A DNA stretch of 64,000 nt from Lentibacter sp. (GCA_016744435.1 JADGEJ010000019.1:1-64000), one strand, 5' to 3'; positions 19,290 to 29,907 are shown, numbered from the stretch's first letter. Made by a program: numbers and translations. Notes: generated by a model not told the origin, from the letters alone.

Positions 19290-20480
19290 ATGTTTGCTGT
19301 TTTGAGCGCTGTTTTTAAGTCTGCCCGCAAGCCGCTTGTGCGCCTTGTGATCTTGTCCAACCTTGTCTGGCTTGCCGCCTGTGAGCCTGTCTCGCTTGGC
19401 GCAGGATCAGGGGGCAACGTAAAAGCGGGCGAGCCCGTGACTGTTGCACTCCTGTTGCCCCGAGGCAGTGCCATTTCCGGCGATGACCTGATCTCAACTG
19501 CGCTTGAAAACGCCGCGCGCCTTGCGGTGAGTGATTTGCAGGGTGTGAAAGTCGACTTGCGTGTCTACGCGACAGCCGGTGACGCTGCCCGCGCCCAAAC
19601 GGCGGCTAAACAGGCGGTAGCTGATGGCGCCCAGATCATCCTTGGGCCGCTGCGGGCTGAAAGTGCCAATGCTGTTGCTGTGGCCGTGGCATCAAGCGGC
19701 GTGAATGTGCTGGCGTTCTCCAACAATACAACCGTCGCTGGCGGCAATTTGTTCTTGCTCGGATCGACGTTTCAGAACACTGCTAACCGTCTGACGGCCT
19801 ATGCAAAACGTCAGGGCAAGGGGCGCATTCTTGTTGTCCATGACCAAGAGATCGGCGGGCAACTCGGCAAAACAGCGATCACCCAGGCAATCGCGGCAAC
19901 CGGCGCGACACTCGCGGGCACAGTGGCCTATGAGCGTAGCCAGCAAGGCGTCACCAGTGCTGTGCCGCGGATCAAGGCCGCCGCCGTTGCCGGGCAGGCC
20001 AATGCAATTTTCCTGACCTCGACTTCCGACGCTGCGCTGCCATTTTACGCGCAGATGCTGCCAGAGGTTGGCCTCTCAGGAGCGACCACACAGTTCATCG
20101 GCCTGTCACGCTGGGATGTTCCCGCGCAGACGCTGGCCTTGCCCGGCCTTCAAGGTGGCTGGTTTGCCCTGCCCGACCCTGCGCGCACGGCCAGTTTTGC
20201 CAACCGCTATTCAGGCGCTTATGGCAACTCACCGCACCCGCTTGCAGCCCTCGCTTACGACGGTATCGCAGCCGTTGGTGCGCTGGCAAAATCCGGCAAG
20301 CGCAACGCTCTCTCGGCGTCGTCGCTCACCCAAGGCGCTGGCTTTCAGGGCGCCAACGGCATTTTCCGTTTGCGCCCCGACGGAACCAACCAGCGCGGGT
20401 TGGCGATTGCTCAAATCAAAGACAGCCGTGTCGTCGTGATTGATACCGCTCCAAGTGCTTTTGGCGGTGCCGGGTTCTGA
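19290..20480 (+). CDS. penicillin-binding protein activator (LpoA/LppC-like lipoprotein)
   Basis: Lipobox-like WLAACEP; periplasmic-binding fold; adjacent to rsmI/yraN. Confidence 0.85.
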   Translation: MFAVLSAVFKSARKPLVRLVILSNLVWLAACEPVSLGAGSGGNVKAGEPVTVALLLPRGSAISGDDLISTALENAARLAVSDLQGVKVDLRVYATAGDAARAQTAAKQAVADGAQIILGPLRAESANAVAVAVASSGVNVLAFSNNTTVAGGNLFLLGSTFQNTANRLTAYAKRQGKGRILVVHDQEIGGQLGKTAITQAIAATGATLAGTVAYERSQQGVTSAVPRIKAAAVAGQANAIFLTSTSDAALPFYAQMLPEVGLSGATTQFIGLSRWDVPAQTLALPGLQGGWFALPDPARTASFANRYSGAYGNSPHPLAALAYDGIAAVGALAKSGKRNALSASSLTQGAGFQGANGIFRLRPDGTNQRGLAIAQIKDSRVVVIDTAPSAFGGAGF

Positions 20481-23253
20481 TCGGGCGCTCAGCGCCTGCT
20501 TTCCAACGCCACCTGACGCTCTGATATGCGCGCCTGACCTGATCTTTGATCGGGACACAGTCGGCGCGGCTCTGAGCGCCGCCATACGGGGTCCGCAAGA
20601 TGATACCAGTTTGCGTAGTGCTGTCGTGCCGTTGCTGCAAGGCGCGCGCACCACAGGCATGCAGGCCATCGAAGCTGCCTTTCTCGCAGCGCCGATGGAT
20701 GCCCTCAAAGCACGGCAGAGCTATTGCTGGCTGACCGATTGCATCGTGGCTTGCACCTACGAACTTGTCTCAAGCAAGCTCTTTCCGCTTGCGAAAAACA
20801 CGCCCTCCGAAGGCCTCGCACTTATGGCCGTGGGAGGGTATGGACGTTTTGAAATGGCACCCCAGTCTGATGTTGATCTGCTATTCTTGATGACCAAAAA
20901 AATCACGCCACGCGCCGAAAGCATGATCGAAGCGATGCTCTACATTTTGTGGGATCTGCGTTTCAAAGTCGGCCATGCCAGCCGCACAGTGGGCGACTGT
21001 CTCACGCTTGGTGCCGAAGATTTCACCATTCGCACTGCCCTTCTTGAACGACGCTTCTTATGCGGCACCAAGGCCCCCGCCAACAGCTTGTCAAAACGGC
21101 TTAAGGCCGAGTTGTTTGAAGGCACCGAGACAGAGTTTGTTGACGCCAAACTGGCCGAGCGCGACGCCCGCCACGAAAAGCAGGGCGAGCGCTATGTTGT
21201 TGAGCCCAACGTCAAAGAGGGCAAAGGCGGCTTGCGCGATTTGCAGTCGCTCTACTGGATCGCGAAATACACCTACCACGTTGAAAAAATTGAGCAACTC
21301 GTCAAGCAAAAGGTGGTTCGCCTCGAAGAATACCAGATGTTCCAGAAGGCTGAAAACTTCCTCTGGGCGGTGCGCTGCCATATCCACCTGATCACCAAAC
21401 GCCCGACCGAGCAGCTGACATTTGACCTGCAAGTCGAAGTGGCTGAGCGCATGGGTTACCTTGACAAGACAGGCCGCCGCGCTGTCGAGTATTTCATGCA
21501 GGACTACTTCCGCAATGCTACCCTCGTAGGCGATCTGACGCGCATTTTCCTCACCAAGCTTGAGGCGATACATGCCAAGCCTGCCCCCCTTTTGCAGCGC
21601 ATGTTTGCCCGTAAGCCACGGGTCAAAACCGGCTATGAAGTGATTCACGGGCGCATGGCTGTCGTTGACGGCGAGAGCTTTCTGCAAGACCCGCTGAACT
21701 TGCTGCGTCTCTTTGAAGAAGGCCTGCGCACAGGGTTGCTCCTTCATCCCGACGCGATGCGCTTGGTGACGGCCAACCTGCACCTTATCGACGATAGCTT
21801 TCGCGCCAACAAAGAAGCGCAGCGCATTTTCCTCGATCTGTTGTTAAAACATGGTAACCCCGAACGCGCTTTGCGGCGGATGAACGAGCTGGGAGTTCTG
21901 GGCGCTTTCATCCCAGAATTCGCGCCGATCGTGGCGATGATGCAGTTCAATATGTATCACTCTTACACCGTTGATGAGCACACCATTCAGGTGATCTCGA
22001 ATTTCGCGCGCATCGAGCGGCTCGAGCTTGAGGAAGAGCTTCCAATCTCGACTGAGATCCTCAAAGAAGGAATCGACCGCAAGGTGCTGATGGTCGCGAT
22101 GCTGTGTCACGACATCGGCAAGGGCCGCGATCAGGATCACTCCATTCTTGGCGCACAAATCAGCCGCAAAGTCACGGCGCGTTTGGGCCTGTCCAAAGCA
22201 GACTGCGACACAGTCGAGTGGCTGGTGCGCTACCATCTGTTGATGTCGGACATGGCCCAAAAACGCGATATTGCTGATCCGCGCACTATCCGCGACTTTG
22301 CCAAGGCAGCGGGCAGCGTAAAGCGGCTTAACCTTCTGACATTGCTCACAGTTTGCGACATTCGCGGCGTCGGCCCGGACACTTGGAACAACTGGAAAGC
22401 TGTGCTGATCCGCGCGCTTTACCGCCAAACACGCCACGCCCTTGAAGAAGGCATGGAAGACTTGGGGCGCGAGAACCGGGGCACCGAGGCCAAAAAGCTT
22501 TTGCGTGGCGAGCTTGAAGGCTGGGACAAAAAAGACATCAAGACCGAAACCGCGCGCCACTACCCCCCCTACTGGCAGGGGTTGCACATTACCGCGCATG
22601 TCGTTTTCGCCAACCTGCTCAAAGACATCGACAACGACGAGGTGCGCATCGACTTGCACCCCGATAGTGACCGCGACGCAACCCGTGCTTGCTTTGCCAT
22701 GTCTGATCACCCCGGTATTTTCAGCCGTGTGTGCGGTGCGCTTGCGCTAGTCGGCGCCAATATCGTTGACGCGCGCACCTTCACTTCAAAGGATGGTTAC
22801 GCAACGGCCGCCTTCTGGATCCAAGACGCCGAAGGCCACCCGTTTGAAGCCAGCCGCCTACCGCGCCTGCGCAAAATGATCGAACGCACTCTGGCAGGTG
22901 AAGTGATCGCAAGCGAAGCCATCCAGACCCGCGACAAGATGAAGAAGCGCGAGCGTGCCTTCCGCGTGCCAACATCGATCACTTTCGACAATGAGGGTTC
23001 CGAGATTTACACAATCATCGAAGTCGACACCCGCGATAGGCCAGGCCTGCTCTTCGATCTCGCCCGTACCTTAGCAGGTTCAAACGTCTATATCGCCTCT
23101 GCGGTGATAGCGACTTACGGTGAGCAAGTTGTTGATACCTTCTATGTCAAAGATATGTTCGGGCTGAAGTTCCACGCCGAAGGTAAACAACAAGCGCTCG
23201 AAAAGAAACTTCATGAAGCCATTGCCCAAGGTTCCAAACGCGCCCGCGCATAA
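20440..23253 (+). CDS. glnD: [protein-PII] uridylyltransferase
   Basis: GGYGRFEMAPQSDVDLLFL nucleotidyltransferase, HDIGKG HD domain, two ACT domains. Confidence 0.97.
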   Translation: MIPLQVLLAVPGSDRALSACFPTPPDALICAPDLIFDRDTVGAALSAAIRGPQDDTSLRSAVVPLLQGARTTGMQAIEAAFLAAPMDALKARQSYCWLTDCIVACTYELVSSKLFPLAKNTPSEGLALMAVGGYGRFEMAPQSDVDLLFLMTKKITPRAESMIEAMLYILWDLRFKVGHASRTVGDCLTLGAEDFTIRTALLERRFLCGTKAPANSLSKRLKAELFEGTETEFVDAKLAERDARHEKQGERYVVEPNVKEGKGGLRDLQSLYWIAKYTYHVEKIEQLVKQKVVRLEEYQMFQKAENFLWAVRCHIHLITKRPTEQLTFDLQVEVAERMGYLDKTGRRAVEYFMQDYFRNATLVGDLTRIFLTKLEAIHAKPAPLLQRMFARKPRVKTGYEVIHGRMAVVDGESFLQDPLNLLRLFEEGLRTGLLLHPDAMRLVTANLHLIDDSFRANKEAQRIFLDLLLKHGNPERALRRMNELGVLGAFIPEFAPIVAMMQFNMYHSYTVDEHTIQVISNFARIERLELEEELPISTEILKEGIDRKVLMVAMLCHDIGKGRDQDHSILGAQISRKVTARLGLSKADCDTVEWLVRYHLLMSDMAQKRDIADPRTIRDFAKAAGSVKRLNLLTLLTVCDIRGVGPDTWNNWKAVLIRALYRQTRHALEEGMEDLGRENRGTEAKKLLRGELEGWDKKDIKTETARHYPPYWQGLHITAHVVFANLLKDIDNDEVRIDLHPDSDRDATRACFAMSDHPGIFSRVCGALALVGANIVDARTFTSKDGYATAAFWIQDAEGHPFEASRLPRLRKMIERTLAGEVIASEAIQTRDKMKKRERAFRVPTSITFDNEGSEIYTIIEVDTRDRPGLLFDLARTLAGSNVYIASAVIATYGEQVVDTFYVKDMFGLKFHAEGKQQALEKKLHEAIAQGSKRARA

Positions 23254-23278
23254 TTTCTTTCGATAGAGCTCCCTGTCT

Positions 23279-23355
23279 CTTTTTCTTTCCCTAAATATCC
23301 TGGGGAGCTTGAGGGGCTAGCCCCTCAACACCGCGACGCGGCGAAGCCGCGGCGT
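23279..23355. repeat. dispersed intergenic element, copy 2
   Basis: CTTTTTCTTTCCCTAAATATCC then perfect 20-bp palindrome TTGAGGGGCTAGCCCCTCAA and second stem CGCGGC-GAA-GCCGCG. Confidence 0.7.
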
Positions 23356-23431
23356 AATCCTCCTCAAAACGGTGCCTTTCGTGTGGTCGCGCAATCCGCT
23401 ATGTCTTCCACAAAAGCAAACGAGCAGCCCC

Positions 23432-24973
23432 ATGAAACCCATCCGCCTTATCGCAAGCGTCTTCACCGTCGGATTTTGGACGCTGATGAGCCGTATCATG
23501 GGCTTTGCGCGCGATATTCTGATCTCGTCCTACATTGGCCCCGGCCCGCTCATGGACGCCTATGTCGTCGCTTTCCGCCTGCCCAACCTGTTCCGCCGAT
23601 TCTTTGCCGAGGGCGCCTTCAATGCAGCTTTCGTGCCCATGTTTGCTAAACGGCTAGAGGCCAATGAAGCGCCCGAGAAGTTTGCCTCCGACGCGCTCAG
23701 CTGGCTCGGCCTTGCGGTGCTGGTGCTCACGGGCCTCGCGCTTGTCTTCATGCCCGCGCTGGTCTGGATCACCGCCGAGGGCTTCGTCGGCGACGCGCGG
23801 TTTGATCTTGCCACTGGCTTTGGCCGCATTGTCTTTCCCTATATCTTCTTTATCTCGCTGGCAGCACTGTTCTCAGGCGTTCTCAACGCGACTGGGCGTT
23901 TTGCCGCCGCCGCCGCGGCACCTGTGCTGCTCAATATCATGCTGGTTGCCGCCATGTTGTTCGCAGCTCATCAGGGTGGTGATGTGGCGCGCGCGCTAGT
24001 CTACACCATTCCGCTCGCGGGCATCGCGCAGCTTGTGCTGGTCTGGGTGGCTACGCGCCGTGCGGGGCTCAACATTCGCCCACGCATCCCGCGGCCTTCG
24101 CCCGAAATGGGACACTTGCTGCGCGTCGCCCTGCCCGCGGCATTAGCGATGGGAGTTGTGCAGATCAACCTTGTCGTTGGCCAGCTCGTTGCCTCAGATT
24201 ACGAGAAAGCCATCAGCTGGCTCTATGCCGCTGACCGGCTTTACCAACTGCCGCTCGGCGTTGTCGGCATTGCAATTGGCATCGTACTGTTGCCTGACCT
24301 ATCGCGCCGCCTTCGTGCCGGCGATGAAAAAGGCGCACAGCACGCATATTCACGTGCAACAGAGCTGTCTCTGGCACTGACTTTGCCTTCCGCGGTCGCG
24401 CTTGTTGTCATTCCACTGCCGCTGATTTCTGTGTTGTTTGAACGCGGAAACTTCACAGGCGCCGACGCCTCAGCCACAGCACTGGCCGTCGCGGTTTATG
24501 GCCTTGGCCTGCCAGCCTTCGTGTTGCAAAAAACCTTGCAACCGCTGTTTTTCGCCCGTGAAGACACCAAGAGTCCGTTTCGCTTTGCGATCCTCGCGAT
24601 GGCTGTGAATGCCGCGCTGGCCTTTGGCCTTAAGCCCTATATCGGCTGGCTTGCGCCCGCTGTCGCCGCCTCTGCCGCCGCCTGGATCATGGTAGCACAG
24701 CTTGGGTTTGGAGCGCGTCAGTTTGGCGAGGTCACGCGACTTGATGCCCGTTTCAGGGCGCGCATCTGGCCGATCATCCTTGCCGCGCTTGCAATGGGTG
24801 TTGCGCTCTGGGCTGCCAGCCTCGCGCTTACTCCGATGTTTGAAGGCGGCACGCGTTATCTCGCCCTGATGATCCTGATCATCAGTGGTATTGTCAGCTT
24901 CTTCGGCTTTGGCCAACTCTTCGGGGCTTTCCGCCTCGCGGAGTTCAAACAAGCCCTACGGCGTGGAGCTTAG
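23432..24973 (+). CDS. murJ: lipid II flippase MurJ
   Basis: SVFTVGFWTLMSRIMGFARDILISSYIGPGPLMDAYVVAFRLPNLFRRFFAEGAFNAAFVP. Confidence 0.97.
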   Translation: MKPIRLIASVFTVGFWTLMSRIMGFARDILISSYIGPGPLMDAYVVAFRLPNLFRRFFAEGAFNAAFVPMFAKRLEANEAPEKFASDALSWLGLAVLVLTGLALVFMPALVWITAEGFVGDARFDLATGFGRIVFPYIFFISLAALFSGVLNATGRFAAAAAAPVLLNIMLVAAMLFAAHQGGDVARALVYTIPLAGIAQLVLVWVATRRAGLNIRPRIPRPSPEMGHLLRVALPAALAMGVVQINLVVGQLVASDYEKAISWLYAADRLYQLPLGVVGIAIGIVLLPDLSRRLRAGDEKGAQHAYSRATELSLALTLPSAVALVVIPLPLISVLFERGNFTGADASATALAVAVYGLGLPAFVLQKTLQPLFFAREDTKSPFRFAILAMAVNAALAFGLKPYIGWLAPAVAASAAAWIMVAQLGFGARQFGEVTRLDARFRARIWPIILAALAMGVALWAASLALTPMFEGGTRYLALMILIISGIVSFFGFGQLFGAFRLAEFKQALRRGA

Positions 24974-24974
24974 C

Positions 24975-25664
24975 CTAGCTGCGCTGGATGCTTGCGCGCA
25001 GCCGCGCAAAGCCGCCCGGGCTGACGAGGAAAGACACAGCAAAGCCCGCCGCAAAGCCTGCCAACTCCCCAATCCAAGTGGTGCCTGTGCCAAACAGCAT
25101 GCCTAAGACAAACTGGATCGCGAGGAGAACGCCGATCAGCTGAAAGGCCTTGAGTTGGTTCTCGCCCAACTGCCCAAGCCGCAACCAAAGGATGTAGCTG
25201 AACGCACCGATGAGGCCATATGCGCCCGGATAAGCGCCTATAAGGTAGGACTTATCGGCAGACAGCAGCCCCCAAACCAGCCCACCGGCAATGGAAGCCG
25301 TGAAAAACACCGCAAGTACGGCAGGTGCGCTGAAGTTGTCGCCAACGTATTTCCCGAGCGCCAGCGTGATAACACCAGCAAAGATCATCTGGGTGAACTC
25401 GCCGTGGATAAACGGATAGCTCACAAAACGCACAAGCTCGCTTGCGGGCCAGCGGCCATTCTCCCACATCCAGCTGACAAGCGGGCCGGGCAAGCCCCAG
25501 TCTTGCACCGCAGCGAGCCGCCATCCGATGCCCATCTTCCCGCCGATGATACCTTGTGCTGCCAATGTGAACACCAGCTCAACGCCGACGATTGCACAAA
25601 ACAGTAGCACCACGACAGGGGCCACGTTGCCCACTGCACTCTCAGGTTGGTTCTGCTCGCTCAT
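24975..25664 (-). CDS. rhomboid family protein, probably catalytically inactive
   Basis: Rhomboid topology; YPGAYGLIGAF in place of GxSG and WIGELAGF in place of the TM6 His motif. Confidence 0.75.
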   Translation of the reverse strand: MSEQNQPESAVGNVAPVVVLLFCAIVGVELVFTLAAQGIIGGKMGIGWRLAAVQDWGLPGPLVSWMWENGRWPASELVRFVSYPFIHGEFTQMIFAGVITLALGKYVGDNFSAPAVLAVFFTASIAGGLVWGLLSADKSYLIGAYPGAYGLIGAFSYILWLRLGQLGENQLKAFQLIGVLLAIQFVLGMLFGTGTTWIGELAGFAAGFAVSFLVSPGGFARLRASIQRS

Positions 25665-25750
25665 TTGTGCCTCCGCTTGACCTTCGCAAGACCCATGGGT
25701 AAGCCAGCCGCAACACATATTCCAGACAGATCTTTGATCGGAGACCCAGC

Positions 25751-26791
25751 ATGACGGATGCGGCCACAACACCCCCTACCAACGCTGCCTTCACGCCGCG
25801 CGTTTTCTCGGGCATCCAGCCTTCGGGTGACTTGCACCTTGGCAACTATCTTGGCGCGCTTAAACGCTTTGCCGATGCGCAAAACCAAGGCATCGAAACG
25901 GTGTACTGCATGGTTGATCAGCACGCGATCACCGTCTGGCAAGACCCTGCCGAGCTGCGGCGCTCGACCCGCGAGTTGGCGGCTGGCTTTATTGCCTCGG
26001 GGATCGACCCTGCAAAGTCTATTCTGTTCAACCAAAGCCAAGTCGCCGAGCACGCGCAGCTTGCTTGGGTGTTCAACTGCGTCGCCCGCATGGGCTGGAT
26101 GCAGCGCATGACCCAGTGGAAAGACAAGGCCGGCAAAAACCAGCAGAACGCGTCGCTGGGCCTGTTTGCCTACCCCTCGCTGATGGCGGCTGACATCTTG
26201 CTTTATCACGCAACGCATGTGCCTGTTGGCGAAGACCAAAAGCAGCACCTCGAGCTGACACGCGATATTGCCACCAAGTTTAACAACGACTTCGGGGTTG
26301 ATTTCTTCCCAATTACAGAGCCAGTTATAACGGGCACGGCAACGCGGGTAATGAGCCTGCGTGACGGCGCCAAGAAGATGTCAAAGTCTGACCCGTCAGA
26401 CGCGTCGCGCATCAACATGACAGACGACGCGGACACCATTGCCAAGAAGATCCGCAAGGCCAAGTCAGACGCTGACGCGCTGCCCTCGGAAGCCAAGGGC
26501 TTGGATGCGCGCGCCGAGGCCCGCAACCTTGTGAACATCTACGCCGCGATGGCCGACATGAGCGTTGACGCAGTTTTGGCCGAAGTGGGCGGCAAGCAGT
26601 TTAGCGAGTTCAAGCCGATGCTGGCGGAACTGGCCGTTGAAAAACTCGCGCCTATCTCCGGCGAGATGGCCCGCCTGATGCAGCACGAAGACGAGATCGA
26701 CGCTATTTTGCGCGCCGGCGCCGAGCGCGCCCGCGCCATCGCCGCACCTATCCTGCAAAAGACCTACGACATCGTCGGGATGATCCGCTAA
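25751..26791 (+). CDS. trpS: tryptophanyl-tRNA synthetase
   Basis: [19 protein letters not shown] (HIGH-like) and [10 protein letters not shown] (KMSKS). Confidence 0.97.
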   Translation: MTDAATTPPTNAAFTPRVFSGIQPSGDLHLGNYLGALKRFADAQNQGIETVYCMVDQHAITVWQDPAELRRSTRELAAGFIASGIDPAKSILFNQSQVAEHAQLAWVFNCVARMGWMQRMTQWKDKAGKNQQNASLGLFAYPSLMAADILLYHATHVPVGEDQKQHLELTRDIATKFNNDFGVDFFPITEPVITGTATRVMSLRDGAKKMSKSDPSDASRINMTDDADTIAKKIRKAKSDADALPSEAKGLDARAEARNLVNIYAAMADMSVDAVLAEVGGKQFSEFKPMLAELAVEKLAPISGEMARLMQHEDEIDAILRAGAERARAIAAPILQKTYDIVGMIR

Positions 26792-26822
26792 GGTGCTAAA
26801 ACAACATCGACGTGGAGTGACT

Positions 26823-27197
26823 GTGAAACTTGCATCAGCACTATTCGTGGCCCTTTTCTGCGCCACACTCACACATGCAGAGCCCGCCAAACTCAATGTA
26901 GATTTCGGCTTTTTCCCGAAGGGGACAAGCTGCAAAGCATTTGGCACAAATGGCCGCGTGAAGCTTAAAGTCGGGCGTGAGATCGAGTTTAATATCCGTG
27001 AGAACACTGGAAACGTTTCGTTCCGCTGTCAGCAGCCTAACGGTGCCACGTTTACTGTCAACACTGGCCCTCTGCTTCCTCAAGGCAACCACCGGATGGT
27101 GTCGATCCAGATCAACCAAGACAACAACGCTCATGTGCTTTGGGATCAGGGCGGCTTGCGCAGGAAAACCGTTTCTGGTGTTTTGAACTGGGAATAA
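26823..27197 (+). CDS. hypothetical exported protein
   Basis: GTG-start ORF with signal peptide KLASALFVALFCATLTHAEPA. Confidence 0.6.
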   Translation: MKLASALFVALFCATLTHAEPAKLNVDFGFFPKGTSCKAFGTNGRVKLKVGREIEFNIRENTGNVSFRCQQPNGATFTVNTGPLLPQGNHRMVSIQINQDNNAHVLWDQGGLRRKTVSGVLNWE

Positions 27198-27269
27198 CCC
27201 TCAAAGCGTTTTCGCGCTTTACCCTGTTTGAGCGGGCCTCTAACCTTCGCGTATCATGGAGGGTTGAAA

Positions 27270-28133
27270 ATGGCTGTCGGAACGAACATTCGCACTTGGT
27301 TTAATGGCGCTTGGCACGAGGGCGACTTGCCTGTCATGAACGCCGCCGATCACGGAGCTTGGCTTGGCAGCACGGTGTTTGACGGCGCGCGCATGGTCAA
27401 CGGGTTGATGCCCGATCTTGACCTGCACTGCGCCCGCGTCAACCGTTCGGCGGAGGCGCTGATGATTGCGCCCACTGTCGGCGCTGACGACATGGTGGCG
27501 ATCGTTCGCGAGGGGCTGAAGGCCTATCCGCAAGGCGCGGCTGTCTATATCCGGCCAATGTATTGGGGCATCGCGGGCGACGCGACTGCCATTGTGCCGA
27601 GCCAAGACGAGACTGGGTTTTGCATCAGCCTCGAAGAGATCCCCTTTGCGCCGCCCGACGCCAGCACCACACTGACGCGCACCCGCTTTCGCCGCCCTGT
27701 TCTGGAAGACGCAGTCGTCAACGCCAAGGCGGGCTGCCTTTACCCCAACAACGCCCGCATGCTCGCCGAAGCGCGCGCCAAGGGCTTTGGCAACGCGCTG
27801 GTGGCTGACGCCGTGGGCAACGTGGCCGAAACGGCGACGGCCAATGTGTTTATGGTGAAAGACGGCGAGGTGTTTACGCCCATCGCCAACGGAACTTTCC
27901 TGTCAGGCATCACCCGTGCGCGCCACATCTCAAACCTCGCGGCAGACGGCACCAAAGTGCACGAGGCTGTGCTGAGCTTTGACGACTTTCACGCCGCTGA
28001 CGAAGTCTTCCTGTCGGGCAATATGAGCAAAGTCACACCCGTCACCGCGTTTGACGACACCAACTACCAAGTCGGCCCCGTCACCCGCCGCGTGCGCGAC
28101 CTCTACTGGGAGTGGGCTGCTAGCAATGGCTAA
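27270..28133 (+). CDS. ilvE: branched-chain amino acid aminotransferase
   Basis: PLP fold-type IV; VVNAKAGCLYPNNARMLAEA; FLSGNMSKVTPV. Confidence 0.9.
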   Translation: MAVGTNIRTWFNGAWHEGDLPVMNAADHGAWLGSTVFDGARMVNGLMPDLDLHCARVNRSAEALMIAPTVGADDMVAIVREGLKAYPQGAAVYIRPMYWGIAGDATAIVPSQDETGFCISLEEIPFAPPDASTTLTRTRFRRPVLEDAVVNAKAGCLYPNNARMLAEARAKGFGNALVADAVGNVAETATANVFMVKDGEVFTPIANGTFLSGITRARHISNLAADGTKVHEAVLSFDDFHAADEVFLSGNMSKVTPVTAFDDTNYQVGPVTRRVRDLYWEWAASNG

Positions 28134-28725
28134 GCCGCTGGAGTTTTGGTTTGAATTCGCCAGCCCCTACTCCTACTTAAGTGCGATGCGCATCGAGACA
28201 TTGGCGGCAGAGGCCAATGTCCCCCTCATTCTGCGGCCCTTCCTGCTCGGGCCGATCTTTGCTGCACAAGGTTGGGCTGACAGCCCGTTCAACATTTACC
28301 CTGCCAAGGGCGTATATCTCTGGCAAGACATGGCCCGAGAGGCCGAGGCTGCAGGGCTCGCTTTTCAAAAACCCACAGATTTCCCACGCGGGTCGCTGCT
28401 GGCCACGCGCATTGTCACGGCAAACGCCGCCGAGCCTTGGGCCTTGGCCTTCAGTCGCGCGGTCTTTGCCGCCAATTTCGCGCAAGACCGCGCAGTTGAC
28501 CAACCCGAGGTGATCGCGGAGCTGCTAGACGCGTTGGGCCTTGATGGACAAGCCCTGATCGCGCGCGCCGCTGACCCCTCAGTGAAAGAGGAGTTGCGCC
28601 AGCAAACCAAGGCGGCGCAAGCCCAAGGCCTCTTTGGCGCGCCAAGCTTTACGGTCAACGGCACGCTCTTTTGGGGCAACGACAGGCTAGAGCGCGCGCT
28701 GGAGCATGCAAAAAGCTTTGCCTGA
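28126..28725 (+). CDS. 2-hydroxychromene-2-carboxylate isomerase (DsbA-like)
   Basis: FWFEFASPYSYLSAMRIE; GLFGAPSFTVNGTLFWGNDRL. Confidence 0.9.
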   Translation: MAKPLEFWFEFASPYSYLSAMRIETLAAEANVPLILRPFLLGPIFAAQGWADSPFNIYPAKGVYLWQDMAREAEAAGLAFQKPTDFPRGSLLATRIVTANAAEPWALAFSRAVFAANFAQDRAVDQPEVIAELLDALGLDGQALIARAADPSVKEELRQQTKAAQAQGLFGAPSFTVNGTLFWGNDRLERALEHAKSFA

Positions 28726-28797
28726 ACTTGCATGCCTTCTATTGAACGCGCCTGCTCTTTCAGTCATGATCACCGAACAGTTGATGTGAGGCCCCAA

Positions 28798-29256
28798 ATG
28801 CGTAAGTTCCTCGTTGTTCTTGATGACAGCCGCGAATGCCTGAATGCTATGCGTTTTGCAGCAATGCGCGCTTCGCACACGGGCGGCGGCGTTGAAATCC
28901 TTGCGGTGGTAGAGCCTGAAGAGTTCAACCACTGGATCGGCGTTGGCGACATCATGCGCGAAGAGGCCCGCGAACGCATCCATGCGCATTTTGAGGTTTT
29001 CGCCAAGTGGATGCGCGACAAGCAAAACGTTGATCCTGAGCTTGTCATCCGCGAAGGCGAGCCGATTGCCGAGATCTTGGCGCAAGTCAAAGACGACAAC
29101 GACATCGGCGTGCTGGTTCTGGGCGCCAGCACCGACAGCAAGGCAGGCCCCGGCCCGTTGGTAACACAACTGACACGCAGTGCTGGTAGCCTTGATATTC
29201 CCATCACAATCGTGCCCGGCGATCTTTCCAAAGAGCGCCTTGAGGCGATCACGTAA
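28798..29256 (+). CDS. universal stress protein family
   Basis: MRKFLVVLDDSRECLNAMRFAAMRA; VLVLGAST...GPLVTQL. Confidence 0.9.
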   Translation: MRKFLVVLDDSRECLNAMRFAAMRASHTGGGVEILAVVEPEEFNHWIGVGDIMREEARERIHAHFEVFAKWMRDKQNVDPELVIREGEPIAEILAQVKDDNDIGVLVLGASTDSKAGPGPLVTQLTRSAGSLDIPITIVPGDLSKERLEAIT

Positions 29257-29295
29257 CAAGCAAACAAGACCTTCATGCAATACAGGACATTTTTG

Positions 29296-29874
29296 ATGAG
29301 CGACGACGACAAGAAGAAAGACGACGACAAAAAGAGTAGCGGCATCGGCCAGAAGCTGTTTGAAGCGCGCCAGATCCTGATCTGTGAAGCGATCGACCAA
29401 GAGATGGCCGCACGCGTTGTGAGCCAGCTTTTGGCGCTCGCGGCAGACAGTGACGACGACATCACGCTGTTTCTCAACAGCCAAGGTGGCCACGTGGAAG
29501 CGGGCGACAGCATCCACGATGTGATCCGCTTTATCAAACCCCGCGTGCGCATAGTTGGCACTGGCTGGGTGGCTTCGGCGGGCACGCATATCTTCCTCGC
29601 GGTTGATAAAGAAGACCGCGTCTGCCTGCCCAACACGCGCTTTCTGATCCACCAGCCTTCAGGTGGCGTTGGCGGCAAAGTTACCGACATTGCCATTCAG
29701 GCCGAGCAGATCGAGATCATGCGCAAACGTCTTGCTGTGATCATTTCCGAACAAACCGGCCAGAAGCTTGAAAAGGTCCTGAAAGACATCGAGCGTGACC
29801 ACTGGATGGGCACTGATGAGGCCATCAAATACGGCATCTTGTCGAAAGTTATCCGCTCCTCTGACGAGCTTTAA
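29296..29874 (+). CDS. ClpP-like protease (ATP-dependent Clp protease proteolytic subunit-like)
   Basis: FLNSQGGHVEAGDSIHDVIRF; GWVASAGTHIFLA; FLIHQPSGGVGG; ERDHWMGTDEAIKYGI. Confidence 0.85.
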   Translation: MSDDDKKKDDDKKSSGIGQKLFEARQILICEAIDQEMAARVVSQLLALAADSDDDITLFLNSQGGHVEAGDSIHDVIRFIKPRVRIVGTGWVASAGTHIFLAVDKEDRVCLPNTRFLIHQPSGGVGGKVTDIAIQAEQIEIMRKRLAVIISEQTGQKLEKVLKDIERDHWMGTDEAIKYGILSKVIRSSDEL

Positions 29875-29881
29875 GACAAAA

Positions 29882-29907
29882 GTGCCTCGCCTTCGCAGGC
29901 GGGGCAC
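29882..29907 (+). terminator. hairpin downstream of the ClpP-like gene
   Basis: GTGCCTCGCC-TTCGCA-GGCGGGGCAC (10-bp stem with one G-U); no U tract. Confidence 0.5.

Noticed and set aside
28687-29696. Long minus-strand ORFs (321 and 308 aa)
   Set aside because: Antisense to the universal stress protein and ClpP-like genes, which have clear family motifs and RBSs.
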